Source: CAWIHS01 sp963836005
Lineage (GTDB): Bacteria > Pseudomonadota > Gammaproteobacteria > GRL18
Length of the DNA stretch: 64,000 nt
NCBI GenBank assembly: GCA_963836005.1
Contig: CAWIHS010000001.1
Coordinates: 62,001-126,000, forward strand
Reading direction: 5' to 3'
Shown: in pieces, positions 42,959-52,055 of the stretch
Position numbering within the stretch: the stretch's first letter is position 1
Layout of the letters: each line of letters starts with the position of its first letter
The notes under the pieces: generated by a model
Databases searched by the model: none
Told to the model about the DNA's origin: nothing
Seen by the model: the letters and a program-made list of their open reading frames with translations, nothing else
Position numbers and translations under genes: made by a program

Positions 42959-45673
42959 ATGAAACCTTTGCTGGACTCCTTACTTAAGAAACACTGGCAT
43001 CACCTGCCTCAGGAAGAGGTGCTGGATCTTCTGGATACGGATGAGGATAAAGGGCTGGATCGTTTTGAGGTAGAAGAACGTCAGCATAACTTTGGTCCCA
43101 ATGCGTTAACCCAGCGTAAAGGACAGGGGCCGCTGTTGCGCTTCCTGCTGCAATTCAACCAGGCTTTGGTTTATATCCTGCTTGTAGCGGTGATCATTAA
43201 GCTGTTTCTGGGTGCCTGGGTGGACGCCGGGGTGATTTTTGGTGTGGTACTGCTTAATTCTATCATTGGTTTTATGCAGGAGGGCAAAGCTTTGAGTGCG
43301 CTGGAAGCGCTTGCTCGTGCTCTGACCACTGAGACCACAGTGCTGCGAGCTGGAGAGAAGCAGCGTATTGATGCTAAGGATCTGGTGCCAGGAGATGTCG
43401 TGCTGCTTGCCTCTGGTGATAAGGTCCCGGCTGATCTGCGTTTGTTAAGCAGTCGCAGTCTGCAGATTGACGAATCTGCTCTGACTGGCGAGTCACTGCC
43501 AGTGGAAAAGTGCTCTGATGTATTGGATCATGATACCCCCCTGACTGACAGAACCAATATGGCTTATTCATCGACTCTGGTCACCTATGGTACGGCTATG
43601 GGGGTGGTGACTGGAACGGGTGATGATACTGAAATCGGCCGTATTTCGGAACTTATCGCCAGCGCTGAGGTGCTGGCCACGCCATTGACTCGAAAAATTG
43701 CCCTCTTTAGTCATTTATTACTTTACGCAATTCTGGGTCTGGCGACTATTACGTTCATGGTGGGTTTGTGGCATGGCGACAGTTGGATCGATCTCTTTAT
43801 GGCAGCGGTCGCCTTGTCTGTGGCAATGATCCCGGAAGGACTCCCCGCAGTATTGACCATTACGCTGGCTATAGGGGTGGCGCGTATGGCAAAACGTCAT
43901 GCCATTATCCGTCGCTTACCTGCAGTAGAAACCCTCGGTAGCACCACGGTCATCTGCTCTGATAAAACCGGCACTCTGACCCGTAATGAGATGACGGTGC
44001 AGCAGATATGGGTGGGAGGTGAAAATTATACCGTGAGCGGGGTTGGCTATGCACCAGAAGGCGAGATTCAGCAAGCGGGCAAAAAGACAGGTATGAGCAG
44101 CAATGCTGCGCTGACCGAACTATTGCGTGCCGGTTTGTTGTGTAATGATACAGTCCTGAAACAGGGTGATGAAGGTTGGAAGGTTGAGGGTGATCCCACA
44201 GAAGGGGCGCTGTTGGTTGCAGCATGTAAGGCCGATCTGGAAATAAAGACCGAACAAGATACTTATCCACGACTGGATGCTATTCCCTTCGAATCACAAC
44301 ATCAGTATATGGCAACACTACATGGAGGTGACAGTCCTGTGGTTTATTTAAAAGGAGCAGTTGAAAGTTTGCTGGAACGTTGTCAGAGCATGATGACAAA
44401 GGACAGGCAACACAAGTCTCTGGATCATGAGATGGTACATAAACAGGTAGAAGCAATGGCCCGTAAGGGTCAGAGAGTACTGGCTTTCGCGTATCGGTCA
44501 GTCCCACTGGACAGTAGAAATATCGATCATAGTGATGTTGCTGAGGGAATGATATTTCTTGGTTTGCAGGGCATGATTGATCCACCGAGGGAAGAAGCCA
44601 TTCAAGCAGTACAAGCCTGCCAGATCGCTGGTATTCGAGTCAAAATGATTACTGGTGATCACGGTATCACTGCGGCAGCCATTGCTGGACAGATAGGTCT
44701 TGATGAGACTTTGACCAAGGGTGAAATTCCTAAAGTACTAATGGGTCATGATCTGGCAACAATATCTGATGCTGAACTCATCCAAGCTACCACGGGTACC
44801 GCTGTGTTTGCAAGAGTAACACCAGAGCAAAAATTGCGCCTGGTAGAGGCATTGCAAGCTCACGGTGAGGTAGTAGCCATGACAGGCGATGGAGTCAATG
44901 ATGCACCCGCGTTACGTCGTGCTGATATTGGTATTGCCATGGGTATTACCGGTACTGAGGTGTCAAAAGAAGCTGCTGACATGGTGCTCACTAATGACAA
45001 CTTTGCCACTATCGAAGCGGCAGTAGAAGAGGGCCGTGGTGTCTTTGACAATCTGATCAAGTTTCTCACCTGGATCCTGCCCACCAATGCCGGACAGGGA
45101 CTCGTGATCATTGTTGCAGTGATGTTATCTCAGCCATTGCCAGTATTGCCAGTGCAGGCTTTGTGGATAAATATGACGACAGCTGTATTTCTTGGCCTCG
45201 CTTTGGCCTTTGAACCTCGTGAACCAGGTATCATGAATCGTCCACCACGTCCGCCGGATACTTCACTCCTTAATGGCGAATTGATCTTCCGCATTCTTCT
45301 TGTTGGACTGTTGTTATTGATCGGCAGCTTTGGCCTGTTTGAATGGGCCTTGTCACGGGGTGACAGTGTGGCTGAAGCGCGTACTATTGCTGTTAATGTC
45401 TTTGCTGTAGGTCAGTCGTTTTATCTGCTTAACTGCCGCTCGCTAAGATATTCTATGTTTCGTCTGGGCGTGATCAGTAATCCATGGATTTGGGGTGGCA
45501 TCGCCGCCATGACAGCTGGACAATTGCTGTTCACTTACCTGCCACTGATGAATCAGTTGTTCCATACTGCACCCATTGGCATAATAGATTGGATGTCTAT
45601 TCTGGTTGTTGGGCTGTTAATTTATCTCATCATAGGCGCTGAGAAAACTTTTCGTCGGCATCATGAAAAATGA
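42959..45673 (+). CDS. P-type cation-transporting ATPase (P2 type, Ca2+/Na+-like)
   Basis: A 904-residue ATP-driven cation pump of the inner membrane with about ten TM helices. It has the N-terminal cation-ATPase domain (EEVLDLLDTDEDKGLDRFEV), the actuator loop (DESALTGESLPVEK), phosphorylated D335 in CSDKTGTLT, nucleotide-binding KGAVESLLERC, and hinge MTGDGVNDAPALRRADIGIAMG. The TM4 motif is VAMIPEGLPAVLT, as in calcium and Na/K pumps rather than heavy-metal P1B pumps, and no N-terminal metal-binding domain is present. CAGGAG lies before the ATG. Ca2+ is the likeliest ion, with Na+ or K+ possible. Confidence 0.92.
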   Translation: MKPLLDSLLKKHWHHLPQEEVLDLLDTDEDKGLDRFEVEERQHNFGPNALTQRKGQGPLLRFLLQFNQALVYILLVAVIIKLFLGAWVDAGVIFGVVLLNSIIGFMQEGKALSALEALARALTTETTVLRAGEKQRIDAKDLVPGDVVLLASGDKVPADLRLLSSRSLQIDESALTGESLPVEKCSDVLDHDTPLTDRTNMAYSSTLVTYGTAMGVVTGTGDDTEIGRISELIASAEVLATPLTRKIALFSHLLLYAILGLATITFMVGLWHGDSWIDLFMAAVALSVAMIPEGLPAVLTITLAIGVARMAKRHAIIRRLPAVETLGSTTVICSDKTGTLTRNEMTVQQIWVGGENYTVSGVGYAPEGEIQQAGKKTGMSSNAALTELLRAGLLCNDTVLKQGDEGWKVEGDPTEGALLVAACKADLEIKTEQDTYPRLDAIPFESQHQYMATLHGGDSPVVYLKGAVESLLERCQSMMTKDRQHKSLDHEMVHKQVEAMARKGQRVLAFAYRSVPLDSRNIDHSDVAEGMIFLGLQGMIDPPREEAIQAVQACQIAGIRVKMITGDHGITAAAIAGQIGLDETLTKGEIPKVLMGHDLATISDAELIQATTGTAVFARVTPEQKLRLVEALQAHGEVVAMTGDGVNDAPALRRADIGIAMGITGTEVSKEAADMVLTNDNFATIEAAVEEGRGVFDNLIKFLTWILPTNAGQGLVIIVAVMLSQPLPVLPVQALWINMTTAVFLGLALAFEPREPGIMNRPPRPPDTSLLNGELIFRILLVGLLLLIGSFGLFEWALSRGDSVAEARTIAVNVFAVGQSFYLLNCRSLRYSMFRLGVISNPWIWGGIAAMTAGQLLFTYLPLMNQLFHTAPIGIIDWMSILVVGLLIYLIIGAEKTFRRHHEK

Positions 45674-45687
45674 GTTATAAAAAAATT

Positions 45688-46016
45688 GTAACTATTCAGC
45701 GTATTTTAGATTTATACGTAAGTTCTTGATATCAGGTGTTTGCGTAAGGCAGATAATTGCTCCTGTATAATCTGCATTCCCTACATGACCACCATGGATG
45801 GTGGAAATGCATGCGAGAGGCAGGAGCCCAAGTCGTCCCTGTAGATCAAGTGTATGTGGCATGGATGCCACATTCAAGCCTACGACATACATGGAAGTAT
45901 AAGTGCCGTGGGAGGCAGGAAGCCGGGAACGACCATGGACGTATTGACGGCGTCTTCTGGAACAAATACTCGATTATCCGCACCGGATTTTGCTTAAGTA
46001 CCTACCTATGAGCTAC
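45688..46016. repeat. MITE-like repeat, copy 3 (about 330 bp, longest)
   Basis: It begins GTAACTATTCAGCGTAT and ends near GTACCTACCTATGAGC. Its left and right parts match the 170-bp copy at 61150-61320. The middle (about 45830-45950) occurs inverted in the copy at 51148-51371. The shared block contains GGCATGGATGCC and TACATGGAAGTATAAGTGCC. No open frame with coding character was found. Confidence 0.75.
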
Positions 46017-46143
46017 AACAAGTTAAAAATTAACAACTGTTGAACGTTAACAATGTTTTGTTGAACGTGGTTATCGAGGCCATGGAATTAAAGACACTAA
46101 GGTCTTCATCTGAACCAGAAATTGGTCTTATGAAAAATGAAGG

Positions 46144-46359
46144 TTGATTAGGCCGTTGTTATCTGAAGGTGCAGTGGATGATTCGATTAAACTCGATTCA
46201 GTAGATCGATTACTGGGCGATTACACTAAGGGCCGCTGGATCCGGGAACTGAGCCATATCACTGTTTTAGCAGAGCCCATAGCGTGTAAAGGCCATCAGG
46301 GATTATGGAATGTCCCCGTCGAAATTGCACACCAGCTGATGTATCAACAGAAGAGATAG
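46144..46359 (+). pseudogene. Possible gene remnant, unassigned (71 codons)
   Basis: An open stretch reads IRPLLSEGAVDDSIKLDSVD then RLLGDYTKGRWIRELSHITV and EIAHQLMYQQKR. It has no ATG/GTG start or ribosome site and ends 10 bp before the next gene. Its composition looks like real protein, so it may be the 3' part of a decayed gene. I do not recognise it. Confidence 0.35.
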
Positions 46360-46369
46360 AGAGTAATTG

Positions 46370-46777
46370 ATGCGAATATTATTATGGTATTGTGACAGGT
46401 TTGCATGGAATCCAGCGATTAAAACACTTGAGTCAGCGCCAGACTCTGCGCCGGGAAAATATACTGAAGTGCTGGTTGCCTTTATTCAAGTTGAGCCCAA
46501 AGACGTACTGCAAGGAAGTTCAGCGGAAAAGAAATTAGTTAAAAATCTAAAATGGTTAGCCAGTAAATGGAATAACCGACATATCATCCTGCATTCGTTT
46601 ACTCATCTGGGTGAAAATAAGGCTGATGCAAGTGAAGCTCAGGCATTGCTTGACAGCGTTGAAGTTAGATTGAAACGTGTTGACTATGAAGTCACTCAGA
46701 CACCTTATGGCTATTTTCTGGATCTGGATATGCAGGCAAAAGGTCATCCGCTGGCAAGAATTTATAAACAATTTTAA
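46370..46777 (+). CDS. Stand-alone threonyl-tRNA synthetase editing domain (archaeal type)
   Basis: A 135-residue protein matching the archaeal ThrRS N-terminal editing domain: MRILLWYCDRFAWNPAIKTL, YTEVLVAFIQVEP, NRHIILHSFTHLGENKADAS then EAQALLDSVEVRL, QTPYGYFLDLDMQAKGHPLAR. In archaea this D-aminoacyl deacylase-like domain removes Ser from mischarged tRNA-Thr. The conserved HSFTHLG and PYGYF stretches are present. The bacterial free-standing form probably acts in trans or on another substrate. ATG 46370 is used rather than the preceding TTG. It is a single gene, convergent with the SulP gene. Confidence 0.8.
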   Translation: MRILLWYCDRFAWNPAIKTLESAPDSAPGKYTEVLVAFIQVEPKDVLQGSSAEKKLVKNLKWLASKWNNRHIILHSFTHLGENKADASEAQALLDSVEVRLKRVDYEVTQTPYGYFLDLDMQAKGHPLARIYKQF

Positions 46778-46864
46778 TTTTCAGCCAGGTGTTAAATAAT
46801 ACTGAAAATCCACATAACGGAATCTTGTGCAATGCTACCATACTTATGGACATAATTTTAACAG

Positions 46865-48694
46865 CTATCTAGGCTTAGATACGGATTTTGGCTCCGGCTC
46901 TATTTCACCGCGTTCTTCCGCTTGTTTTTTAGCTACGGAAACACGCAATGGACAGTTTTTGCCATTTTCGCACTTGTCACATTCTATCTGCATCCAGGCC
47001 TGGGCGAGAGCAAAGCTAATACGGGCGAAAAAGCGTCTATTGTCTCCGCCCATTTTCTCCAGCGTTCCGGTTCTGCGCATCGCATCCATGAACTGTTTTT
47101 TCATGTGAGCCACGATGAAGGTAACACCGATTTTTTCCAGCCTTTCACTTAGATGCAGTAACACTTCTTCGCCAGTGGCGTCGATGGTATTCACGCCCTG
47201 GGCATCAAATATCAAATACTCGGCATCAGGGTTGTCCGCCACCATTTCCAGCACCCTGGTTTCAAAATAACCAGCGTTCGCATAGTAAAGAGACATATCG
47301 AAGCGAAACATGATTATCTTCTTGCACCTGTCCAGCTCATTATGCACCCTGACATCCCGGAAGGTACCGTCATGAAACCGGGAGAGAACGGCAATACGCG
47401 GGCGCATGGTGCGGTAGATGAATAGAGCCATGGAAAGCACTACACCAATGAGGATACCGTTTTGCAGGTGCGGCGCCATAACCAGCGTCAGTACAAACGT
47501 GACCACAGCTACAATGCCATCGTGTTTTTCTGCCTTCCATGCGTGCTTGAACGGTTCAATTTTTATCAGGTTGATAACTGCCATAATGATGACCGCAGCC
47601 AGCGTTGCCTGAGGCAGGTTGTAGAGCAGCGGGGTAAGAAACAGCAGGGTCAGGCCTACAACAACTCCGGTAACTATAGAGGAGAAACCGGTGACTGCTC
47701 CCGAATCAATGTTTACCGCTGAACGGGAGAAGGACCCAGATACCGCGTAGCCGCCAAACAGACCGGAGACAATATTAGCAAGACCCTGTCCCACCAGTTC
47801 CTTGTTGGCATCGATAGGTTGACGGGTGCGGGCAGCCATGGCTTTTGCGATGGAGATTGCTTCCATGAAGCCGATCAGTGAGATGACTATTGCGGAAGTT
47901 ATTAACTGTTTGACTGCATCCCACTCGAAAGCGGGGATGCTTACACCAGGCAGTCCTGCAGGAATAGCTCCAACGATGGAACCGCCTTTTTCTTCAAACC
48001 CAATGGTCCAGGATAGCAGTGTACAAACTACCACAGCAATCAGTACTCCGGGAAGGCGGGGATAATATTTTTTTATCCCCCAGATTATTCCAATGGAAAT
48101 TACCGCAAAAAAGAGGGTTAGTAAGTGGGTATTGTGCATGGCCTCAAGAATGACATGGTAAATAGTTTCATAGTGGTGAGGTTGTTTTTCAACGCTGACG
48201 CCAAACAGTTTGCTTAACTGAGATGTACCAATGATAATGGCTCCTGCATTAGTGAAACCTATCACTACCGGATGGGACAGAAAGTCCACCAGCACACCAA
48301 GTCGGAACAGTCCCAGAAACGTCTGAAAAACACCAATCATAAGCGCCAGCAATATGGCGTAGGCGAGAAAACCTTCTGATCCCGAAGCCGCCAGAGGCTC
48401 CAGGGAGGCTGCAGTCAATAATGAAACCACCGCGACCGGACCTGTAGCCAATTGACGCGAGGAACCGAAAATTGCGGCCACCATGGGAGGTAAAAATGAT
48501 GCATAAAGGCCAAAATATGCGGGTAGACCAGCTAACTGCGCATAAGCCATGGATTGCGGTACCAGCACCAAAGCCACCGTTATACCCGCAATAATATCAG
48601 CCTTGAGTACTTCTGGATTTTTGAGATCACCGACTTGATACAGGGTAGGGATTAACATCTTTCGCAAGCGGATGAGAATTCGCGGCAAAGTCAT
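46865..48694 (-). CDS. SulP/SLC26-family anion permease with STAS domain
   Basis: A 609-residue inner-membrane permease for sulfate or another anion such as bicarbonate. The TM region (about 25-430) begins GDLKNPEVLKADIIAGITVA and includes the signature QSMAYAQLAGLPAYFGLYAS. A C-terminal STAS domain (about 445-555, FRFDMSLYYANAGYF, LIFDAQGVNTIDATGEEVLLHL) follows. A 40-residue Cys-containing tail (CDKCENGKNCPLRVSVAKK) is unusual and may bind metal. An AGGAGT site precedes the ATG. SulP proteins without carbonic anhydrase or cys neighbours cannot be assigned a substrate. Confidence 0.9.
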   Translation of the reverse strand: MTLPRILIRLRKMLIPTLYQVGDLKNPEVLKADIIAGITVALVLVPQSMAYAQLAGLPAYFGLYASFLPPMVAAIFGSSRQLATGPVAVVSLLTAASLEPLAASGSEGFLAYAILLALMIGVFQTFLGLFRLGVLVDFLSHPVVIGFTNAGAIIIGTSQLSKLFGVSVEKQPHHYETIYHVILEAMHNTHLLTLFFAVISIGIIWGIKKYYPRLPGVLIAVVVCTLLSWTIGFEEKGGSIVGAIPAGLPGVSIPAFEWDAVKQLITSAIVISLIGFMEAISIAKAMAARTRQPIDANKELVGQGLANIVSGLFGGYAVSGSFSRSAVNIDSGAVTGFSSIVTGVVVGLTLLFLTPLLYNLPQATLAAVIIMAVINLIKIEPFKHAWKAEKHDGIVAVVTFVLTLVMAPHLQNGILIGVVLSMALFIYRTMRPRIAVLSRFHDGTFRDVRVHNELDRCKKIIMFRFDMSLYYANAGYFETRVLEMVADNPDAEYLIFDAQGVNTIDATGEEVLLHLSERLEKIGVTFIVAHMKKQFMDAMRRTGTLEKMGGDNRRFFARISFALAQAWMQIECDKCENGKNCPLRVSVAKKQAEERGEIEPEPKSVSKPR

Positions 48695-48797
48695 ATGATA
48701 ATCAACTCCTGTGCTAAACTGTTATGAAAAAGTTTGAAAATGTTTTCGCAGCCATTGTCGTATAACATAAACAGGTAAGGTGGCAGCATCTTTTACC

Positions 48798-48844
48798 TGA
48801 TATCAAGCACTTAGTGAGTTATTCCAGATACGCTGAGTAATTAT
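48798..48844. repeat. MITE-like repeat, partial copy 4
   Basis: TGATATCAAGCACTTAGTGA and the following GTTATTCCAGATACGCTGA are identical to the right end of the copy at 51148-51371. The left end of the element is missing here. The rest of the 279-bp gap between sulP and nfsA carries no gene. Confidence 0.7.
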
Positions 48845-48973
48845 AAATTATAAAAGAACAATGCTAATAAGGCTATTCTCAATCTGCTTTACTTTAACAT
48901 TCACACCACAACGATATGGACACTGAGTTAATCAACATTGCAGGATAAATAACTTTAAACGGGTATATCGGTT

Positions 48974-49708
48974 ATGAATATGATCATGGATTTACTTGGA
49001 TCGCATCGTTCCATACGAAAATTTACTCATAAATCGGTGAGTGAAGAGCTGCTGCATGAGATTATACAGGCGGGTCAGTGCGCTTCAACTTCAAACTACC
49101 TTCAGGGCTGTAGCATTATCCGTATACGCAGCAGCGAAACTCGTAAGAGCATTGCATCATTAGCAGGTGATCAAACCTATGTAGAAACAGCCCCGGTGTT
49201 TCTGGTTTTTTGTGCTGATCTTAAGCGAGCTTATGATTGTTGTGAACGTTATGATAAAAAGCCTGTAGAAGGATATACGGAACAATTTATTATCGCCACT
49301 GTTGATGTAGCCCTGTTAGCACAGAATATGGCAATTGCTGCTGAATCAGTGGGACTTGGTATATGCTATATTGGCGGTATTCGTAATGATCCATACAAAG
49401 TCAGCGAACTGCTGAAATTACCCAGAGGCGTGTATCCCGTATTTGGTTTCTGTCTGGGGTATCCTGATCAAAATCCACAACGAAAACCTCGTTTGCCCGT
49501 TTCCGTGATCCTCAAACAGGAAACTTATGCTGATGATGATCTTCAGTCACTTAAAGACTATGACAGGCTCGTTTGTGATTATTATCGTCACAGGACAGGA
49601 GCAAAAAAAGCCACAGTCTGGAGTGAACAGATAGCAGACATGTTCAGCAGTCAATACCGGCCTCATATGAAAGAATTTTTACACCAGCAGGGCTTTGTAT
49701 TTAAATAA
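48974..49708 (+). CDS. nfsA: Oxygen-insensitive NADPH nitroreductase (NfsA-type)
   Basis: An FMN-dependent, dimeric cytoplasmic reductase that takes electrons from NADPH for nitro compounds, quinones or other electrophiles. Signatures are SHRSIRKFTHKSVSEELLHE then IIQAGQCASTSNYLQGCSII, AENMAIAAESVGLGICYIGG-like (QNMAIAAESVGLGICYIGG) and the C-terminal extension with GFCLGYPDQNPQRKPRLPVS found in NfsA/FRP. Length 244 fits NfsA (240) rather than NfsB. No strong ribosome site is visible. Monocistronic. Confidence 0.88.
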   Translation: MNMIMDLLGSHRSIRKFTHKSVSEELLHEIIQAGQCASTSNYLQGCSIIRIRSSETRKSIASLAGDQTYVETAPVFLVFCADLKRAYDCCERYDKKPVEGYTEQFIIATVDVALLAQNMAIAAESVGLGICYIGGIRNDPYKVSELLKLPRGVYPVFGFCLGYPDQNPQRKPRLPVSVILKQETYADDDLQSLKDYDRLVCDYYRHRTGAKKATVWSEQIADMFSSQYRPHMKEFLHQQGFVFK

Positions 49709-49829
49709 ATAAAGTGTCAATGTCTGTAAAAACCTCGCTATTTCGCATAACAGCAATCTGAGCAAAATGAGGTATTGCAGGGTCTTGTGCGAGGCTTCAA
49801 TAGTGATGGACACTGTTTCCGAAAACTAT

Positions 49830-50693
49830 TTAGGGTTTTTGTTTGACAGTTGTAATCGTTTCGTAAGCGGCAGCACTGATAACAATCAGCCCGCCTAATA
49901 TGGTTTGCCAGTCAGGCAGTTCAGTTAGAAATATCGCCGCAAACAGCGTGCCGTATAGAACCTGCATACAGCCAATTAATCCTACTGTTTTTGCTTTAAG
50001 ATGTAGTAAGCTATTGGCAAATAACGTATGTGGCAGTGCGGTAAAGAAAACTCCCAGCAGTATTAACTGCAGCCATTGCTGTGTATTGATTTCGACAATC
50101 ACGTGAGCAGAAAAGGGTAAGAGTAATAAAATAATAAATAATGTCTGATACAGCAAGGCATGTCTTGCCGGATAGGCTTTAAAATAACGCCTATGAATAA
50201 TATTGCGCATTGCAAATAAAAATGCAGAGAGTACTCCCCAGAAAACACCTTGAGCCGTCTGATTATTGATAGTAAATTCAGGAACCAGTAAATAAATACC
50301 TGATAACACAACCAGGGCGCTGAAGATATCCTTAATATGAGGTCGTTCGCCATGAAAAAATGGTTCAAGAAAAACCGTAATCACCGGGTAAGTATAAAGA
50401 GCAATTATGCCAATGGCGACTGATGAAACCTGCATGGAATGAAAATAGGTCACCCAGTGCGTACCAAGGAAAAGCCCCAGTAAAATAGCAATAAGGTAAT
50501 CTCGTCTATTGCTAAGAAACGGGCTTTCTTTAAGAGATATTATAAAAAACGTTATCGACAGAGCCGCGAAAACGCTACGTAGAAATGTTATTTCAACAGC
50601 GTTTAAACTAATTAATTTTGCAAATAGAGCTGTCAAGCCAAAAATTAAGACCGATGCATGAACTGAGAGAAGTCCTTCTTGATGGCTAGTCAT
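49830..50693 (-). CDS. EamA/DMT-superfamily transporter
   Basis: A 287-residue membrane protein with ten predicted TM helices in two EamA repeats. The first repeat includes FGLTALFAKLISLNAVEITF and GLFLGTHWVTYFHSMQVSSV; the second includes GVFWGVLSAFLFAMRNIIHR and LLGVFFTALPHTLFANSLLH. Such proteins move metabolites or drugs, often outward. Nothing in the neighbourhood indicates a substrate. It is transcribed alone, away from the 51-kb repeat region. Confidence 0.88.
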   Translation of the reverse strand: MTSHQEGLLSVHASVLIFGLTALFAKLISLNAVEITFLRSVFAALSITFFIISLKESPFLSNRRDYLIAILLGLFLGTHWVTYFHSMQVSSVAIGIIALYTYPVITVFLEPFFHGERPHIKDIFSALVVLSGIYLLVPEFTINNQTAQGVFWGVLSAFLFAMRNIIHRRYFKAYPARHALLYQTLFIILLLLPFSAHVIVEINTQQWLQLILLGVFFTALPHTLFANSLLHLKAKTVGLIGCMQVLYGTLFAAIFLTELPDWQTILGGLIVISAAAYETITTVKQKP

Positions 50694-51147
50694 AAATGTC
50701 CATGATCACAGCGCCTGAAAAAATTTTCTTAACTGGAGTCTGTATTTAGTCATATCCTGATTGTTAAGGTTATTCTACCTGTCCAGATCCAGAAAGCTAC
50801 CAGTTAATAAACAACTCACATAAATTGTGGAAACTATCAGATGCTTGAATAAAAAGATGTTCGTCATGTTACCAAAACATCTGACTGCACAGCAGGTGAT
50901 TGACAAGAAAGTTCCTGATTGAGTTTGTTTATACGCAGATACTGGCAATCTTTAGAATTATCCTATTTAACATAATATATATTATACGAAGTTATAATGA
51001 TAAGCATGACATTGCGGGTCATACTGTTTATTGCTCAATATTTATACGTTTGGTAGCTGCAATAGCATTCAGAAAAACGCTCTCTCGTAAATTCTGAATA
51101 AGTTTTAAAGCCCATTGCCCCAGTATTTTTTGCGAGAGTAAATTATT
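50694..51147. other. 450-bp AT-rich region without supported genes
   Basis: An open stretch near 50900-51097 has poor coding character and no ribosome site, so I leave it out. The region upstream of the EamA gene should contain its promoter. A MITE-like element follows at 51148. Confidence 0.4.
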
Positions 51148-51371
51148 GTAACTACTCAGCGTATCTATAAGATCGTGCTCGCTGTCAGGTATTTATTCCA
51201 GAAGACGCCGTAAATACATCCCTGGTCGTTCCCGGCTTCCTGCCTCCCACGGCACTTATACTTCCATGTATGTCGTAGGCTTGAATGTGGCATCCATGCC
51301 ACATACACTTCTTCCACAAACACATGATATCAAGCACTTAGTGAGTTATTCCAGATACGCTGAATAGTTAC
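51148..51371. repeat. MITE-like repeat, copy 5 (224 bp) with 8-bp flanking direct repeats
   Basis: Terminal inverted repeats are GTAACTACTCAGCGTATCT at the left and AGATACGCTGAATAGTTAC at the right, with one mismatch over 19 bp. AAATTATT flanks it on both sides (51140-51147 and 51372-51379), as a target-site duplication would. The interior includes GGCATCCATGCC and other blocks that occur inverted in the copy at 45688-46016. This is the best-preserved copy for defining the element's ends. Confidence 0.85.
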
Positions 51372-51397
51372 AAATTATTTTAATAAACTAATTTAAG

Positions 51398-51460
51398 TTC
51401 ATACGCAGGTACTTAAGGAGAATCGGGTATTTTTTGCTTAAGAACTAACCTGTGAATTTA
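51398..51460. repeat. Fragment of the second repeat type (GCAGGTACTTAAGG...GCTTAAG)
   Basis: CATACGCAGGTACTTAAGGA and, 20 bp on, TTGCTTAAGAACTAACCTGTGAA resemble the two ends of the element at 61150-61320 brought together by an internal deletion. Confidence 0.5.
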
Positions 51461-51480
51461 AGTTAATTTTATAATGGCTC

Positions 51481-51879
51481 TCAAATCTTCAGATGATTTT
51501 GATAGAATTCCCAGGCTGATAATGACTGGGCACATTTTTCACATATAAAGTGTATCAACTTTTCAGTATCACCAAATATACCATCATCTTCGTTGACATT
51601 ATAATAATGTCGACATACATGACATTGTTCAACCATAAACTCTTTAGTCGAAATTCTCTCCAGCACTTCATTAATGAGTGTTTTTAAGGGTATGTATTCG
51701 GCAAAATCAATGCTGTTATTTTTAGCATTCCATTTAACCTCTTTGATATTAATGAGCCTGACCAGAAACTGCCAATATTGCTGGTCATATTCCTGTTTAA
51801 GTTGTTGGTTGGCTTGCTCAATTGTCCATGAACTTTCTTTTAGATGCTTTAAAGTCACAACCAAACTCCTGAATATCAT
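51481..51879 (-). CDS. Small protein with a CxxC...CxxC zinc-ribbon, unknown function (132 aa)
   Basis: I do not recognise the family. The first 85 residues are helical (TIEQANQQLKQEYDQQYWQF, LKTLINEVLERIS). They are followed by QCHVCRHYYNVNEDDGIFGD and then FICEKCAQSLSAWEFYQN, a four-Cys zinc-binding knuckle. No signal peptide or TM helix is visible. The frame has codon usage like its neighbours and is flanked by repeats upstream and nhaD downstream in the same direction. Confidence 0.55.
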   Translation of the reverse strand: MIFRSLVVTLKHLKESSWTIEQANQQLKQEYDQQYWQFLVRLINIKEVKWNAKNNSIDFAEYIPLKTLINEVLERISTKEFMVEQCHVCRHYYNVNEDDGIFGDTEKLIHFICEKCAQSLSAWEFYQNHLKI

Positions 51880-52055
51880 TGCTCCATAAAGATGCTTTGA
51901 TTTTAAGCCTTATTTCTTCTTATTCTGCTGATGATACTTGTTTAGATATTCAAAATCTCTCAACATTGGCGCCCAAAAGGCTGTTAATTAAATCCGTTGT
52001 TCCATATATCTTAATACCTGTTCGAGACTCCTTAATATAGCATTAGCTGTTAGTC

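Noticed and set aside
50900..51097. 65-codon hydrophobic frame
   Set aside because: AT-rich, no ribosome site, no recognisable family, and it lies next to a repeat element; treated as non-coding.
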